Source: FEN-1073 sp050010135
Lineage (GTDB): Bacteria > Chloroflexota > Anaerolineae > Anaerolineales > RBG-16-64-43
Assembly: GCA_050010135.1 (NCBI GenBank)
Contig: JBEKLP010000002.1
Location: forward strand, 1 to 64,000
Direction: 5' to 3'
Length of the DNA stretch: 64,000 bases
The position numbers and the translations under genes are program-made. Below, piece after piece: positions 41,239 to 51,140 of the stretch; the first letter of the stretch is position 1, and every line of letters starts with the position of its first letter. Under the pieces are notes generated by a model. It searched no databases. It saw nothing but the letters and a program-made list of their open reading frames with translations, and was not told where the DNA came from.

Positions 41239-42057
41239 ATGGCCCTCCAGGGCAATTTACGCGATTTCAGCGTCACCAAACTATTGAACCTGATTCACAT
41301 CGCCAAGAAAAGCGGAACCCTGACCATTCAGGGGCCGAACGAATTGGCCAGTTTGGCGTTTCTGGATGGCAAACTCATCTACGGACAGCGCGGAGACGAA
41401 GGGGGACGGCTGATTTCCGTCCTGCGGTACAACCAGCAACTCACCGAAGAACAAGCCCAGAGCCTGCAACAACGCCCGGAGGCCGCAAACGACAAGGAAC
41501 TCGGCCTGCTCCTGATCCACGCCAATTACCTGACCCAGCAGGCGATCCTGCAGGCGCTGCACAAATATCTCAACGACCTGGTCTTCCGGCTCTTCACCTG
41601 GAGCGAAGGCGTGTTCCAATTCTACGTGGGTATCCTCCCGCCCGAGGACCGCATCACCGTGCGCATCGACCTGGAGAACCTCATCATGGAAGGCGCGCGG
41701 CGAATGCGGGAGTTCGAACAGCTGCAGGAGGAGATCCCCAACCTGGACTTCGCGCTGAAGTTCACCGACCGGCCGGACGCCCGGCTGCGCAATATTAATC
41801 TGAGCGTGGAAGAGTGGCGCGTAGTTTCCTACATCTCGCCGAAAAACACCATGCGGCAGATCGCGCGCGCCAACCGGCTCAGCGAAATCGATTTGCGCCG
41901 GATCGTTTACGGGCTGATGCAGGCGGGCGTGGTGGAGATCCTGCTTCCGGAGGGCATGCCTCCGCCGCCGTCGTTTGCCAAAATCCAGCCGATGCCCAAG
42001 ACAGCCGAGCAGGCCGGTCTGATCAGGCGCCTAGCCGATCGGATCCGCTCGTTATAA
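41239..42057 (+). CDS. DUF4388-domain protein (PatA N-terminal-like)
   Basis: The 272-aa protein opens with a DUF4388 domain: MALQGNLRDFSVTKLLNLI, then KKSGTLTIQ and FLDGKLIYGQ. A middle helical region and a C-terminal winged-helix-like part follow (SVEEWRVVSYI, MRQIARANRL, RRIVYGLMQAGVVEIL). Such proteins occur with gliding and surface-sensing GTPases and two-component systems. The GTPase gene starts 15 bp downstream, so the two proteins very likely work together. There is no clear catalytic site. Confidence 0.85.
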   Translation: MALQGNLRDFSVTKLLNLIHIAKKSGTLTIQGPNELASLAFLDGKLIYGQRGDEGGRLISVLRYNQQLTEEQAQSLQQRPEAANDKELGLLLIHANYLTQQAILQALHKYLNDLVFRLFTWSEGVFQFYVGILPPEDRITVRIDLENLIMEGARRMREFEQLQEEIPNLDFALKFTDRPDARLRNINLSVEEWRVVSYISPKNTMRQIARANRLSEIDLRRIVYGLMQAGVVEILLPEGMPPPPSFAKIQPMPKTAEQAGLIRRLADRIRSL

Positions 42058-42072
42058 GGAGCATCACTTACC

Positions 42073-42615
42073 ATGCAAACCGTGAAAATGGTGGTCACCG
42101 GCCCTTTCAACTCCGGAAAGACAGCCTTCATCCGTTCGATCAGCGAAATCGAAGTTGTCTCGACGGAGCGCAAGATTTCCCTCGAGGTGGAGAAGGTGAA
42201 GGAAACCACGACGGTGGCCATGGATTTCGGCCGGATTACAGTCGACGATGATCTGGTGCTATACCTGTTCGGCACACCCGGGCAGAAGCGGTTCGATTTC
42301 ATGTGGGAGATCCTTTCGGAGGGTATGCTTGGATTTGTGGTGATCGTCGACAGCTCCCGTCCGGAGACTTTCCGCGAGGCAAGGTTCATCCTCGATACCT
42401 TCCGTGCCTACGCGCCCACACCGTATGTGGTGGCCGCCAACAAGCAGGACATTCCGGAAGCCTGGTCGGTCGAGGATCTGCGTATCGCCCTGAAATTGGA
42501 TCCAAGCGTTCGATGCATCCCGTGCGTCGCCAGCGACAAGGAAAAGGTCAAGGGGGTGCTCCTCGAACTCCTCAACAGCATCCTGCAGGAAATAGAATCC
42601 GGCGGGAAATCCTGA
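42073..42615 (+). CDS. Small Ras-like GTPase (COG2229 type)
   Basis: The 180-aa protein has G1 GPFNSGKT (residues about 10-17), G3 FGTPGQKRFDFMW, and G4 NKQD, the complete set for GTP binding. The family of MglA-related bacterial GTPases often lies beside DUF4388 or roadblock proteins and controls polarity, motility or other responses. No roadblock GAP was found in this window. It is cytoplasmic, with no lipidation signal. Confidence 0.88.
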   Translation: MQTVKMVVTGPFNSGKTAFIRSISEIEVVSTERKISLEVEKVKETTTVAMDFGRITVDDDLVLYLFGTPGQKRFDFMWEILSEGMLGFVVIVDSSRPETFREARFILDTFRAYAPTPYVVAANKQDIPEAWSVEDLRIALKLDPSVRCIPCVASDKEKVKGVLLELLNSILQEIESGGKS

Positions 42616-42665
42616 AGAAGGAATTTCCGCCGCACGGCTTCCAAACCGTAGAAAGAATCCCCCTC

Positions 42666-43304
42666 ATGTATCTTGCCGCATCCTGGCCTGTACCCCCGAA
42701 AGCGCTGCCCGACATCTATCCGGCCAAAATCGGAGACCTGCTGGTCGCCTCCTTCGAGGAAGTTCTAGGAAAGCAAAATTTCGAAAAGGCGCTCCGACAA
42801 GCCGGCCTGGATATCTCTAGCGGCGACGTGCCGGACCTTCCCTTCGGGGCGCCGGCCCGGCTTTCCGAAGCGCTGGAGGAAATCTACGGCGATCAGGCGG
42901 GACACGGGTTATGTTTACGCGCCGGCCGCGTGATGTTCCATCGCGGGTTGCGAGTCTTCTCCGGCATTCTCGGCCTTTCCCACCGGAGCTTTCGGTTGCT
43001 GCCGCCGGGGCAGAAGGTGCTGCGGGGAATGGATCTGCTGGCCTGGCTGCTGAACCATTACAGCGACCAGCGCGTACGCGTGGAAAAACATGCGCGGGAG
43101 CTGTTGTTCATCAACGAAAAATGCCCTCATTGTTGGAATTTGAAAAAAGCTTCCCCCTGCTGCCAATTGACAGTCGGCGTGCTCCAGGAGGGATTGGCCT
43201 GGGCAGCCAACGGAAAACAGTATTCGGTGGAAGAAATTTCTTGCCGAGCCAATGGCGACTCCGCTTGCATCTATCGCATCATTCGAAAACCTCTCGCCCG
43301 CTAG
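42666..43304 (+). CDS. V4R-domain (4-vinyl reductase-like) protein
   Basis: The 212-aa protein has a C-terminal cysteine pattern of V4R domains: CPHCW, SPCCQLTVGVLQEGLAWA and EISCRANGDSACIYRI. The domain binds small ligands, often hydrocarbons or tetrapyrrole precursors, and acts as a sensor. It lies 50 bp after the GTPase on the same strand. The chosen ATG has no strong ribosome site. A longer form overlapping the GTPase is not supported. Confidence 0.78.
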   Translation: MYLAASWPVPPKALPDIYPAKIGDLLVASFEEVLGKQNFEKALRQAGLDISSGDVPDLPFGAPARLSEALEEIYGDQAGHGLCLRAGRVMFHRGLRVFSGILGLSHRSFRLLPPGQKVLRGMDLLAWLLNHYSDQRVRVEKHARELLFINEKCPHCWNLKKASPCCQLTVGVLQEGLAWAANGKQYSVEEISCRANGDSACIYRIIRKPLAR

Positions 43305-43323
43305 AAATACTCGTCCGGGTCTG

Positions 43324-43353
43324 TAGCCGGAATCGACGATCCCGGCCACAATT
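43324..43353. repeat. Decayed GTAGCCGG palindrome
   Basis: GTAGCCGGAAT-CGACG-ATCCCGGCCAC resembles the perfect palindrome at 3088-3126 with a few mismatches. It lies between the V4R gene and the response regulator and might weaken read-through. Confidence 0.5.
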
Positions 43354-43471
43354 ATTAAGGACGGCAACCGGGCGATGGAATGGGTTCGTCGCTCCGGAAA
43401 TCCCGCGCCGATAAGTTGAAGTACAATCAGTCCTGTCCCGTACTGCTGGGGAAACTCCTCCAGGAGGCTCG

Positions 43472-44359
43472 ATGGGAAAGAGCAGGATATTAATCGTCGA
43501 AGACGATCCCGACATCGGCAACATGCTGCGGGTTTATTTCGAAAACCAGGGATTCGAGATCTCCCTGGCAACCCGCGGCCGGGATGCCCTTGCGATCACC
43601 CGTCACTCCCTGCCCCAATTGATCGTCCTCGATATCATGCTTCCGGACATGGACGGCTACGAGGTCTGCCGGTCGCTGCGGGCTTCCTCCCGCACCGGGC
43701 ACATCCCGATCCTCTTTCTTACCCAGCGTGACGAACGCCGCGACCGGATCGCCGGATTGGAACTCGGCGCGGACGATTACATCACCAAACCGTTCGACAT
43801 CGAGGAACTCCGACTGCGGGTTCAGAACGCGATGGTGCGGTCGGAGCGCGAACGGATGACCGATCCGCGGACGGGGTTGCCCGCCAGCGGCCAGATCCAG
43901 ACGCGCCTTCAGGCGAACCTGGATCGCACCGGCTGGTCGATGGTAAGCTGCCGGCTGATGAATTTCGACGCTTACCGGAGCGCCTACGGGGATTCCGCTG
44001 GCGACGATCTCCTGCGATTTGCCGCCGAGCTTATTCTGAAGGTGGTCGACGAACTGGGAGCCTCGGACGATTTCCTCGGCTATTCGGGCGGCGACAGTTT
44101 CGTCGTCCTTACCGAGGATTCCCGGGCGGCGGTGATCGAGGCGCAGTTAAAGATCCGTTTCCAGGAAGCGATCCCGGGCAAATATTCCTATCTCGACCAG
44201 CAGCGCGGGTACGTTTTAACGCGCGCTGCCTCCGGCGCGGAAAACCGCGCCCCGCTCATCCGCCTCGCCGTGAGCTTGATTCGATCGTCGGACTATCACT
44301 TTAGCGATATCCGCCAGATCACCGAGTTGGCCGCGGCGGCCGGGGCGAAAAACCCCTAA
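43472..44359 (+). CDS. Response regulator with degenerate GGDEF domain
   Basis: The 295-aa protein has a REC domain (1-125) with Asp11/12, phospho-acceptor Asp54 and the Lys of ITKPF. A GGDEF-like domain follows (135-290): MTDPRTGLP, then GGDSF in place of GGDEF. The changed signature makes diguanylate cyclase activity unlikely, so the domain may bind nucleotide or another protein. AGGAGG lies just before the ATG. It precedes the huge kinase gene by 26 bp. Confidence 0.85.
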   Translation: MGKSRILIVEDDPDIGNMLRVYFENQGFEISLATRGRDALAITRHSLPQLIVLDIMLPDMDGYEVCRSLRASSRTGHIPILFLTQRDERRDRIAGLELGADDYITKPFDIEELRLRVQNAMVRSERERMTDPRTGLPASGQIQTRLQANLDRTGWSMVSCRLMNFDAYRSAYGDSAGDDLLRFAAELILKVVDELGASDDFLGYSGGDSFVVLTEDSRAAVIEAQLKIRFQEAIPGKYSYLDQQRGYVLTRAASGAENRAPLIRLAVSLIRSSDYHFSDIRQITELAAAAGAKNP

Positions 44360-44385
44360 CGGCCGATCCCTTCGCCCTTCCCCAA

Positions 44386-47300
44386 ATGCCGCTTTCCCAG
44401 CAGCTCCTTCCATTCAGTTTGTCGATCCTGATCCTGGGGGGCTTACTCTGGCTGGGGGCGGTCCTCTACCGCCGGTGGATCTCTCCGCCGCCCGCAGCCG
44501 ATAAAAACCTATGGAACGAATCGAATCCGGAAGAAGAAGCCCGATGGGTGGTGGCTTCCGACGGGCGCACTCTGCGCGCCGATCTTCTGGCGCGGAATTG
44601 GTTCACCCGCCCGGGAGTTCCACTCTCGCTCAATAACCTGTCGGCGGCAGCTTCCCCCGCACAGGATTTGATCACCCTGGCATCCCACGAAGGCCAGGCC
44701 GTCGTCCGGATTTATCAACGGCTGTACACCGTCTCCTCGCATCGGATCGGATCGAACGGCCGGACTTCCATGGAGATCCGTTTTCATCCGCTGCCGGGTG
44801 CTGCGAAATTCCCCGCTTCGATTTTAAAGGAAGCCCCGCCCGATTTTATGCGCTCGACATTCTCCAGCCTGGATGTTTCCAAATCCGCGCAAAACCTGTT
44901 GACCACTCTATTGCCGCTCTCCGGAGCCGACTGGTCGATGATCACCCTGTGGGATCCGATCCGGCGCATGCTTATTCCCATCGGCTCGCGGGCGGCCGGC
45001 CCGCTCGATCCATCGCTGGAGCTTCCGCACGGCGCCATCCGTTTCGGAGAGGGCCCATCCGGCTGGCTCGCCCGCCAGCGGACACCGCTACGGATACCGG
45101 ATCTGGACCGGCACCCTGGAATGGCAACCCGTCTCCCGTCGGACGCCGCACACTTCCGTTCCTTCCTTGGATATCCCCTGGAAATCTCCGGGGAACTGCT
45201 GGGAACGTTTGAATTCTATTCGGTCAAATCGTCCGAATTTTCCGAGGAAATTCTTTCCCAATTGGCCGGGCCGATGGAGACCGCGACCCTCTCCCTACAA
45301 AATGCGCTGGTCCATGAAAACGAGATCCGGCGGGAAGCCGAGGCGCAAGCCTTGGCGGATATTTCGCGAACGGTAACCGCATTATCGGAACCGGAAACCT
45401 TCTTCGACCAGCTCGCACGGGCCTTGGCGCCGATCCTGGACGCGCAATACATCGGCTTCCTGCTCTACGACGAATCGACCGAAACGCTCGAACCCCGCAA
45501 GCCGTTCCTGGGGACACCCGAATACATGCTGCCGCTATTCCGCATCTCGCTCGCGGCCGGCAGCCCGGCCGGAGCCCGCTGGCAAAGCATGGAGAGTGCG
45601 ATCGCCAACGGTTCGGAAGCCCAGGCGTTGTTGCGCGAATTGGACCTCCTGCCTCTGGACAAGGCTCTCGATATCCGCAGCATGGGAATTTTTCCGCTTG
45701 GGCCGCCGGGAGATACCACCGGATGGTTGTGGATCGCCAATAAGCGGGGCGGTCCGATGGAGGAAGAGGACGTCCGCCGATGGACTCCGCTCGTAACCCA
45801 GTCGGGCCGACTGATCCGAAACATGATCATGCTGGAGGAATACCGACGCCAGTCGGGCCGCGCCGATTTCCTCCGCCGGCTGTCGACGTTCGCCGCTTCA
45901 CCTTCGCCGCTGGATGAATTTCTCAAGCAAGCGCTGGACGAACTGGCGCGGATTCTCGGATGCGACCAGGCGGCGCTTTTCCTCCTGGACGAATCGCACG
46001 ACGAAATTCAGCTTCACGCCCCCTCGGCTTCCGGCATGAGCGAAGAGGACAAACACCGGTTCGCCACTTTTTCCACTGCGGACCCATTGAGCCGATACGC
46101 GGCGACCTTCACTATGCAGCCGCTCCTGATCCGGGACGCGGTCAATTCGCGCGACCTGCCGCCCTATTATCGGCCCTGGGTGGATTATTTTCTGCACGAA
46201 CATCTGATCGTAACGCCCCTTCTCGTGCGCGGCCATGGAATCGGTGAACTTGTCGCCGGCCGGAAAACGGCGGCCTTCAACGCCGACCAGCTGCATTTTC
46301 TCTCCGGTATCGGCGGCCAGCTGGCGGGCACCATTGAACGCGAACAGCTCTTCTCGGCGACCGATGCCTCACTTCGGCGTCGGGTGGACCAGCTCACCTC
46401 CCTGACCCGAGTCGCCCGCGAATTGAACACCACCATCGACCTTTGGTACATGCTGCGTCTGGTTTACGATGAATCGATCCGGGTGACGGGAGCGGATTGC
46501 GGACGGATCGCGCTGCTGGATCCGGAACGAAAAGCCAATCTGCGCCGGCCGCTGTTCCTCCTAGGGGAGGAACTCCCCGGGGGAACGCTTTCCGCGCTGG
46601 AGTCGGAAGTCCTCGACAGCGGAAAGTCCCTTCTGATCCGGGATATGACCGCCGAGCAGAGCGAGGCCGATCATTCCGGGGTCAACTCCGCGATCCTGGT
46701 GCCCGTCGTTTACCAACAGCGTTCGGTCGGCTTGATCGACTTGCATTCGCGCCGGTCGGGCTGGTTCGACCGCGAGTCGCTCGAGATCATCCAGGCCTAC
46801 GGAATACAAATCGCAATCGCGGTGGGGAACGCCCAGCGCCTCGAGGAACAAAGCCAGACGACCGAAGTGCTCCGGCACCGCGCGCGACTGCTCTCCACTA
46901 TCCATCAAACCGGAAAAGCTTCCCTTTCGCATACCCCCCTGCCGAAACGTCTGGAAACCATCACGCAGAGCATCCACGATACGCTGGGGTTGACTCCGGT
47001 CCTTATCGGGTTGCTGCAGGGAGATGCGCTCGAATGGCAGGCCCGGTCCGGGTTGTCGGAACGGGCGTGGCAGGCGGTCCATGCCCAGCTCATTCCGCTC
47101 GAGGTTGTTGTACGGTGGATTTCCGCCCGGCCGAACGCCGAAGGGGTCATTCCCCTGCCGGTAATCCCCGGCGACGAGCAGACGCGGAAATTTGCCGCTG
47201 GGTTAGAGGACGAACTCGGATCGCAGGAAATCCTCCTCCTCCCGCTGCGGACGTCCGAAGGCGAGTTGATCGGGCTGATGGCCGCCGCGGCCATTTCCAC

Positions 47301-50300
47301 AACGCACCCCGGCGCGGATTATTCCTTTTTTGAGATTTTCGCCTCACAGGCCACGGTCGCCATCCAGATCGATATGCTCCGACAGTCGCTGGCGAAGGGA
47401 CGCGCACTCCGACCGGCCGCGGGAAAAGGGAAGCGGACGCTTCCGGCCGGAGAGTTGCCACCGGCTGCCGAAACGCAGAACCTGCGATTGCGGCTCAACC
47501 GGCTGATGGCGCTGATCCAGGTGACCGAGTTCCTTTCCACACAGGAGGAGCCGCAGGCTCTGCTAGATACATTCGCTCAAAAAATCCTTGAAAGTTTTTC
47601 TTTCGACATCGTGCTCGTGGCGGAAGAAGGACCGGGAGGACCGAAACTGCGCCTCGGTAAAGGAAAACTGCCCGCCCAAGCACAGGTGGAGATGCTGCTG
47701 GGCCAGCGCAATCCAATCCTGAGCATATTCCAACGCGGCCAGCCGATCCTGGTGCTGTCCCTCGACGATGCGCCGACCTGGCAGAATTCCCCGTTGCTCC
47801 AGGCGCTCAAGACCCGCTCCTTCCTGTGTTTCCCGATCCGCACGCGGCAGAAAATCGAAGCCGTTGCCTTGTTGGTCTCTCAGGAAACCACCTCGCCACT
47901 CCAGCCGGGAGACGAGGATTTGTTCCAATTGATGGGCGAACAGGTGGCGATCTACCTGGAAAACGTCCGGCTTCTGGAGGAAACCCGGCGCAGGCTGCGC
48001 GAAGGAAACGTCCTTTTGGAATTCAGCCGGCGCGTTTCCGGACTCGAAATTCCGTCGATCCTGCAGGCGGTCGTCGATGAAACCCGCAACGCTATCCCGG
48101 AGGCGGAGGGGGCGATGGTTGCGCTCTGGGAGGCAGACCGGTCCGCGGTCACGATCCGCGCCGTCTCCGGATACGCCAACGCACACTTCCTCCATCAGAT
48201 GGCCTGCGCGGCGGGCGAAGGGCTGCCCGGGCAGGCTTACCTGGCGGCCAAGCCGGTGCATTGGGCACACGTCGACATGGCCTCGGACTTCAATCTCTCG
48301 GCGGCGAACCTGGAAGCTTACCGCAACGGAACGATGGGATTGATTCCGGCGTCCGCGATGGGGGTGCCGCTGCAAGCCGGGGATCGAGTGCTGGGAATCC
48401 TGCTCTTGGAAAACTTCACCACAGCGGAGGCGTTTTTCCGGAACACCGAGGAAGTGGCCCTCTCACTGGCCAACCAGACCGCGCTGGCGCTGGAAAAAGC
48501 CAGGCTCTTCCAGGAAATGACCGACCGCACGCGCGAACTGGACGAACGCGCGTCGCACCTGGCGCTGCTCAACCGGCTGACCAACGCCGCGATCACCACC
48601 AGCAACGAGCGCACACTCCTGCAAATCGCCTGCCGGGAACTGGCTGCAGCATTCGACGTTCCCCAATCGGCCGCGGCATTAATCGAAAACGGGCGGACCG
48701 AAGCCGCCGTGGTGGCCGAATACATCTACCCCGGACGCCCATCGGCCATGAGCCTGGGCGTTCCGCTCAGCGGTTCCTCCGTCATCGAGACGGTCCTGCG
48801 GACGCGTTCCCCTCTCCAGGTGGAAAATGCGCCCGTCGACGATCGGGTGGGCGCCTTCCGTCTCTGGATCGAACAACGCCAGGTGATCTCGGTGTTGATC
48901 ATGCCGCTCCTGATGGGAGGCGAGACGGCCGGTCTGATCCTGATCGAGAGTCCGGAAGAGCATTCCTTTTCGTTTGCGGATCTCTCGCTGGCACAGACCG
49001 TATCGGCTCAGCTCGGCCAGGCGCTGGAAAACGTCCGCTTGCATCAGTCGGCGCGCGCCCTGACCACCGATCTGCAGCATCGTGTGGTGGAACGCACCAC
49101 AGCCCTCGAACGCGAGCACCAGCGCGCGGAAACCCTGCTCCGGATCAGCACCGAACTCGTGACAAGCCTCGACCTGGACCAGGTGCTCACCCGTGCGCTG
49201 CAACTGGTCAACGAGGCGATCGGCGCGGACCAGGCGGCGATCGTCTTGCTCGATCCGGAAACCCAGCAGCTGGTGTACCGCGCCTCGCTGGAAAAAGACG
49301 CCCCTCTGCCGAGTGGCGGCCGCTCCCTGCCCTTCCGAGCCGGCGAGGGATTGGCCGGCTGGGTGATCCAGCAGCGCCAGTCGGTCATTCTGCCGGACCT
49401 GGCCAACGACCCGCGCTGGGTCCACCTCTACCCGGAAGAGCCGATGCGTTATCACAGCGCGCTGGCGGTGCCGCTGATGGTGGGAGCGGACGCGCTCGGA
49501 GCGCTGATTCTCCTGAGTCAGGATCCTTCAGTGTTTAATCCAGATCAGTTGCGGCTGGCGTCCGCGGCGGCCAACCAGGTTGCGGCTGCGATTAACAACG
49601 CCGAACTCTACCGGTTGATCCGCGACCAAGCGGAGCGCTTGGGCGGGCTGGTCCGCAGCCAGCAGGTGGAATCTCGCAAATCGCGCGCCATGCTCGAAGC
49701 CATCGCCGACGGGGTGATGGTGACCGACGACGGAAACCGGATCGTGCTTTTCAATGATGCCGCCGAAAGGCTGCTGGGGCTCCGGCGCGACCAGGTGGAC
49801 GGAAGGGCCGCAGGCGAGTTCATCGGCCTGTTTGGAAAAGCCGGCCGCGCGTGGCAGGAGAGATTGCGCCGCTGGCAGTCCGCCCCGGCAGAAATCACTG
49901 GCGGCGAATACCTGGCCGAACGAATCACGCTCGACAGCGGAAAAGTTCTATCGGTGCATCTGGCACCGGTCTCCAGCGGCGAGGAATTCATCGGAACCGT
50001 GGCGGTCTTCCGCGACATTACCCAGGACGTGGAGGTGGACCGGCTGAAATCGGAATTCGTCGCCACCGTATCCCACGAACTGCGCACGCCGATGACGGCC
50101 ATCAAAGGGTATACGGAAATTCTGATGATGGGAGCCACCGGCCCGCTCAACGATGCCCAGCGGCAATTCCTGAAAATCGTCAAGGACAATTCCGACCGGC
50201 TGGGTTTACTGGTCAACGACCTGCTCGATATTTCGCGGATTGAATCCGGCCAAACGCATCTGAACCTCGACGTGGTGGAAATCCCCAAGCTCCTGGAAGA

Positions 50301-50748
50301 GATCGCCGCCGAGTTGCGCGAACGATGCCGCTCCGGCGGAAAATCGCTTGAGATCGTCGTTCAAACCGAACCGGACTTGCCCTTGATCCAAGCTGATCCA
50401 TCCCGCGTCGGCGAGATTCTGGGAAACCTCGCGGAGAATGCCTTTCTGTATACACCCGATGGCGGGACGCTGACCCTGCGGGCGCGTGCGCATGCCGACG
50501 GCGTGCAAATCGACGTAAGCGACACCGGCATCGGCATCGGTCCGGCCGAACGCGAACGGGTGTTTGAGCGGTTCTACCGCGGCGAACATCCGGTGGTAAT
50601 GGCCACTCCCGGCACCGGATTGGGTTTGCCGATAACCAAGAAACTGGTGGAGATGCACGGCGGATCGATCACCGTGGAAAGCGAGGGAGTGCCCGGAAAG
50701 GGGAGTACCTTCCATGTCATCCTTCCGCGGGACGCGGTACAATTCTGA
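44386..50748 (+). CDS. Giant multi-GAF / PAS hybrid-free histidine kinase, 2120 aa
   Basis: The protein begins with one membrane helix (about 9-30). Then come about nine GAF-like domains (roughly 140-310, 310-490, 490-660, 665-825, 830-1005, 1035-1200, 1205-1385, 1390-1560 and 1585-1750), a PAS domain (1755-1885), HisKA with VSHELRTP (His1897) and an HATPase_c domain. The ATPase part has N-box NLAENAFLY and G-boxes DTGIGIG and GTGLGLP. There is no receiver domain. The number of GAFs is set by eye and may be off by one. Boundaries are joined by helices such as LVERTTALEREHQRAE. A response regulator gene follows 15 bp downstream and is its likely partner. Confidence 0.9.
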   Translation: MPLSQQLLPFSLSILILGGLLWLGAVLYRRWISPPPAADKNLWNESNPEEEARWVVASDGRTLRADLLARNWFTRPGVPLSLNNLSAAASPAQDLITLASHEGQAVVRIYQRLYTVSSHRIGSNGRTSMEIRFHPLPGAAKFPASILKEAPPDFMRSTFSSLDVSKSAQNLLTTLLPLSGADWSMITLWDPIRRMLIPIGSRAAGPLDPSLELPHGAIRFGEGPSGWLARQRTPLRIPDLDRHPGMATRLPSDAAHFRSFLGYPLEISGELLGTFEFYSVKSSEFSEEILSQLAGPMETATLSLQNALVHENEIRREAEAQALADISRTVTALSEPETFFDQLARALAPILDAQYIGFLLYDESTETLEPRKPFLGTPEYMLPLFRISLAAGSPAGARWQSMESAIANGSEAQALLRELDLLPLDKALDIRSMGIFPLGPPGDTTGWLWIANKRGGPMEEEDVRRWTPLVTQSGRLIRNMIMLEEYRRQSGRADFLRRLSTFAASPSPLDEFLKQALDELARILGCDQAALFLLDESHDEIQLHAPSASGMSEEDKHRFATFSTADPLSRYAATFTMQPLLIRDAVNSRDLPPYYRPWVDYFLHEHLIVTPLLVRGHGIGELVAGRKTAAFNADQLHFLSGIGGQLAGTIEREQLFSATDASLRRRVDQLTSLTRVARELNTTIDLWYMLRLVYDESIRVTGADCGRIALLDPERKANLRRPLFLLGEELPGGTLSALESEVLDSGKSLLIRDMTAEQSEADHSGVNSAILVPVVYQQRSVGLIDLHSRRSGWFDRESLEIIQAYGIQIAIAVGNAQRLEEQSQTTEVLRHRARLLSTIHQTGKASLSHTPLPKRLETITQSIHDTLGLTPVLIGLLQGDALEWQARSGLSERAWQAVHAQLIPLEVVVRWISARPNAEGVIPLPVIPGDEQTRKFAAGLEDELGSQEILLLPLRTSEGELIGLMAAAAISTTHPGADYSFFEIFASQATVAIQIDMLRQSLAKGRALRPAAGKGKRTLPAGELPPAAETQNLRLRLNRLMALIQVTEFLSTQEEPQALLDTFAQKILESFSFDIVLVAEEGPGGPKLRLGKGKLPAQAQVEMLLGQRNPILSIFQRGQPILVLSLDDAPTWQNSPLLQALKTRSFLCFPIRTRQKIEAVALLVSQETTSPLQPGDEDLFQLMGEQVAIYLENVRLLEETRRRLREGNVLLEFSRRVSGLEIPSILQAVVDETRNAIPEAEGAMVALWEADRSAVTIRAVSGYANAHFLHQMACAAGEGLPGQAYLAAKPVHWAHVDMASDFNLSAANLEAYRNGTMGLIPASAMGVPLQAGDRVLGILLLENFTTAEAFFRNTEEVALSLANQTALALEKARLFQEMTDRTRELDERASHLALLNRLTNAAITTSNERTLLQIACRELAAAFDVPQSAAALIENGRTEAAVVAEYIYPGRPSAMSLGVPLSGSSVIETVLRTRSPLQVENAPVDDRVGAFRLWIEQRQVISVLIMPLLMGGETAGLILIESPEEHSFSFADLSLAQTVSAQLGQALENVRLHQSARALTTDLQHRVVERTTALEREHQRAETLLRISTELVTSLDLDQVLTRALQLVNEAIGADQAAIVLLDPETQQLVYRASLEKDAPLPSGGRSLPFRAGEGLAGWVIQQRQSVILPDLANDPRWVHLYPEEPMRYHSALAVPLMVGADALGALILLSQDPSVFNPDQLRLASAAANQVAAAINNAELYRLIRDQAERLGGLVRSQQVESRKSRAMLEAIADGVMVTDDGNRIVLFNDAAERLLGLRRDQVDGRAAGEFIGLFGKAGRAWQERLRRWQSAPAEITGGEYLAERITLDSGKVLSVHLAPVSSGEEFIGTVAVFRDITQDVEVDRLKSEFVATVSHELRTPMTAIKGYTEILMMGATGPLNDAQRQFLKIVKDNSDRLGLLVNDLLDISRIESGQTHLNLDVVEIPKLLEEIAAELRERCRSGGKSLEIVVQTEPDLPLIQADPSRVGEILGNLAENAFLYTPDGGTLTLRARAHADGVQIDVSDTGIGIGPAERERVFERFYRGEHPVVMATPGTGLGLPITKKLVEMHGGSITVESEGVPGKGSTFHVILPRDAVQF

Positions 50749-50762
50749 CAAGGACGGTATTC

Positions 50763-51140
50763 ATGGCCAAGATACTGATTGCCGAAGATGAACGGGATAT
50801 TCGCGATCTGATTATTTTCACCCTCACCTACGGTAAACACGAAGTGATTGCCGTGGCCAACGGCGAAGAGGTATTGGAAAGCGTGCGTCGTGAACAACCG
50901 GATCTTATCCTGCTCGACGTGCGCATGCCCCGCATGACGGGGTATGAAGCCTGCCGCCGGCTAAAAGCCGACCCCACCCTGCGGCATATCCCGGTGGTGT
51001 TTCTCTCCGCCAAAGGACAGGAAACCGAAGTTCAAACCGGTTTGGAATCCGGCGCCGCGGAATATATTCTTAAGCCCTTCTCTCCGGACCAGCTGAACAA
51101 ACGAATTTTGGAAATATTAAAGAAAAGCCCGGAAGCCTAG
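50763..51140 (+). CDS. Single-domain response regulator
   Basis: The 125-aa protein is a bare REC domain with acidic EDE at 8-10, phospho-acceptor Asp52 (LLDVRMP), Ser of FLSAKG and Lys of ILKPF. It has no output domain, so it must act through protein contacts, as CheY or Spo0F do. It directly follows the giant kinase and probably receives its phosphate. Confidence 0.92.
   Translation: MAKILIAEDERDIRDLIIFTLTYGKHEVIAVANGEEVLESVRREQPDLILLDVRMPRMTGYEACRRLKADPTLRHIPVVFLSAKGQETEVQTGLESGAAEYILKPFSPDQLNKRILEILKKSPEA

Noticed and set aside
44386..50748. Two or more fused or misassembled kinases
   Set aside because: There is only one HisKA and one HATPase domain. The frame is uninterrupted and the GAF units are diverged.
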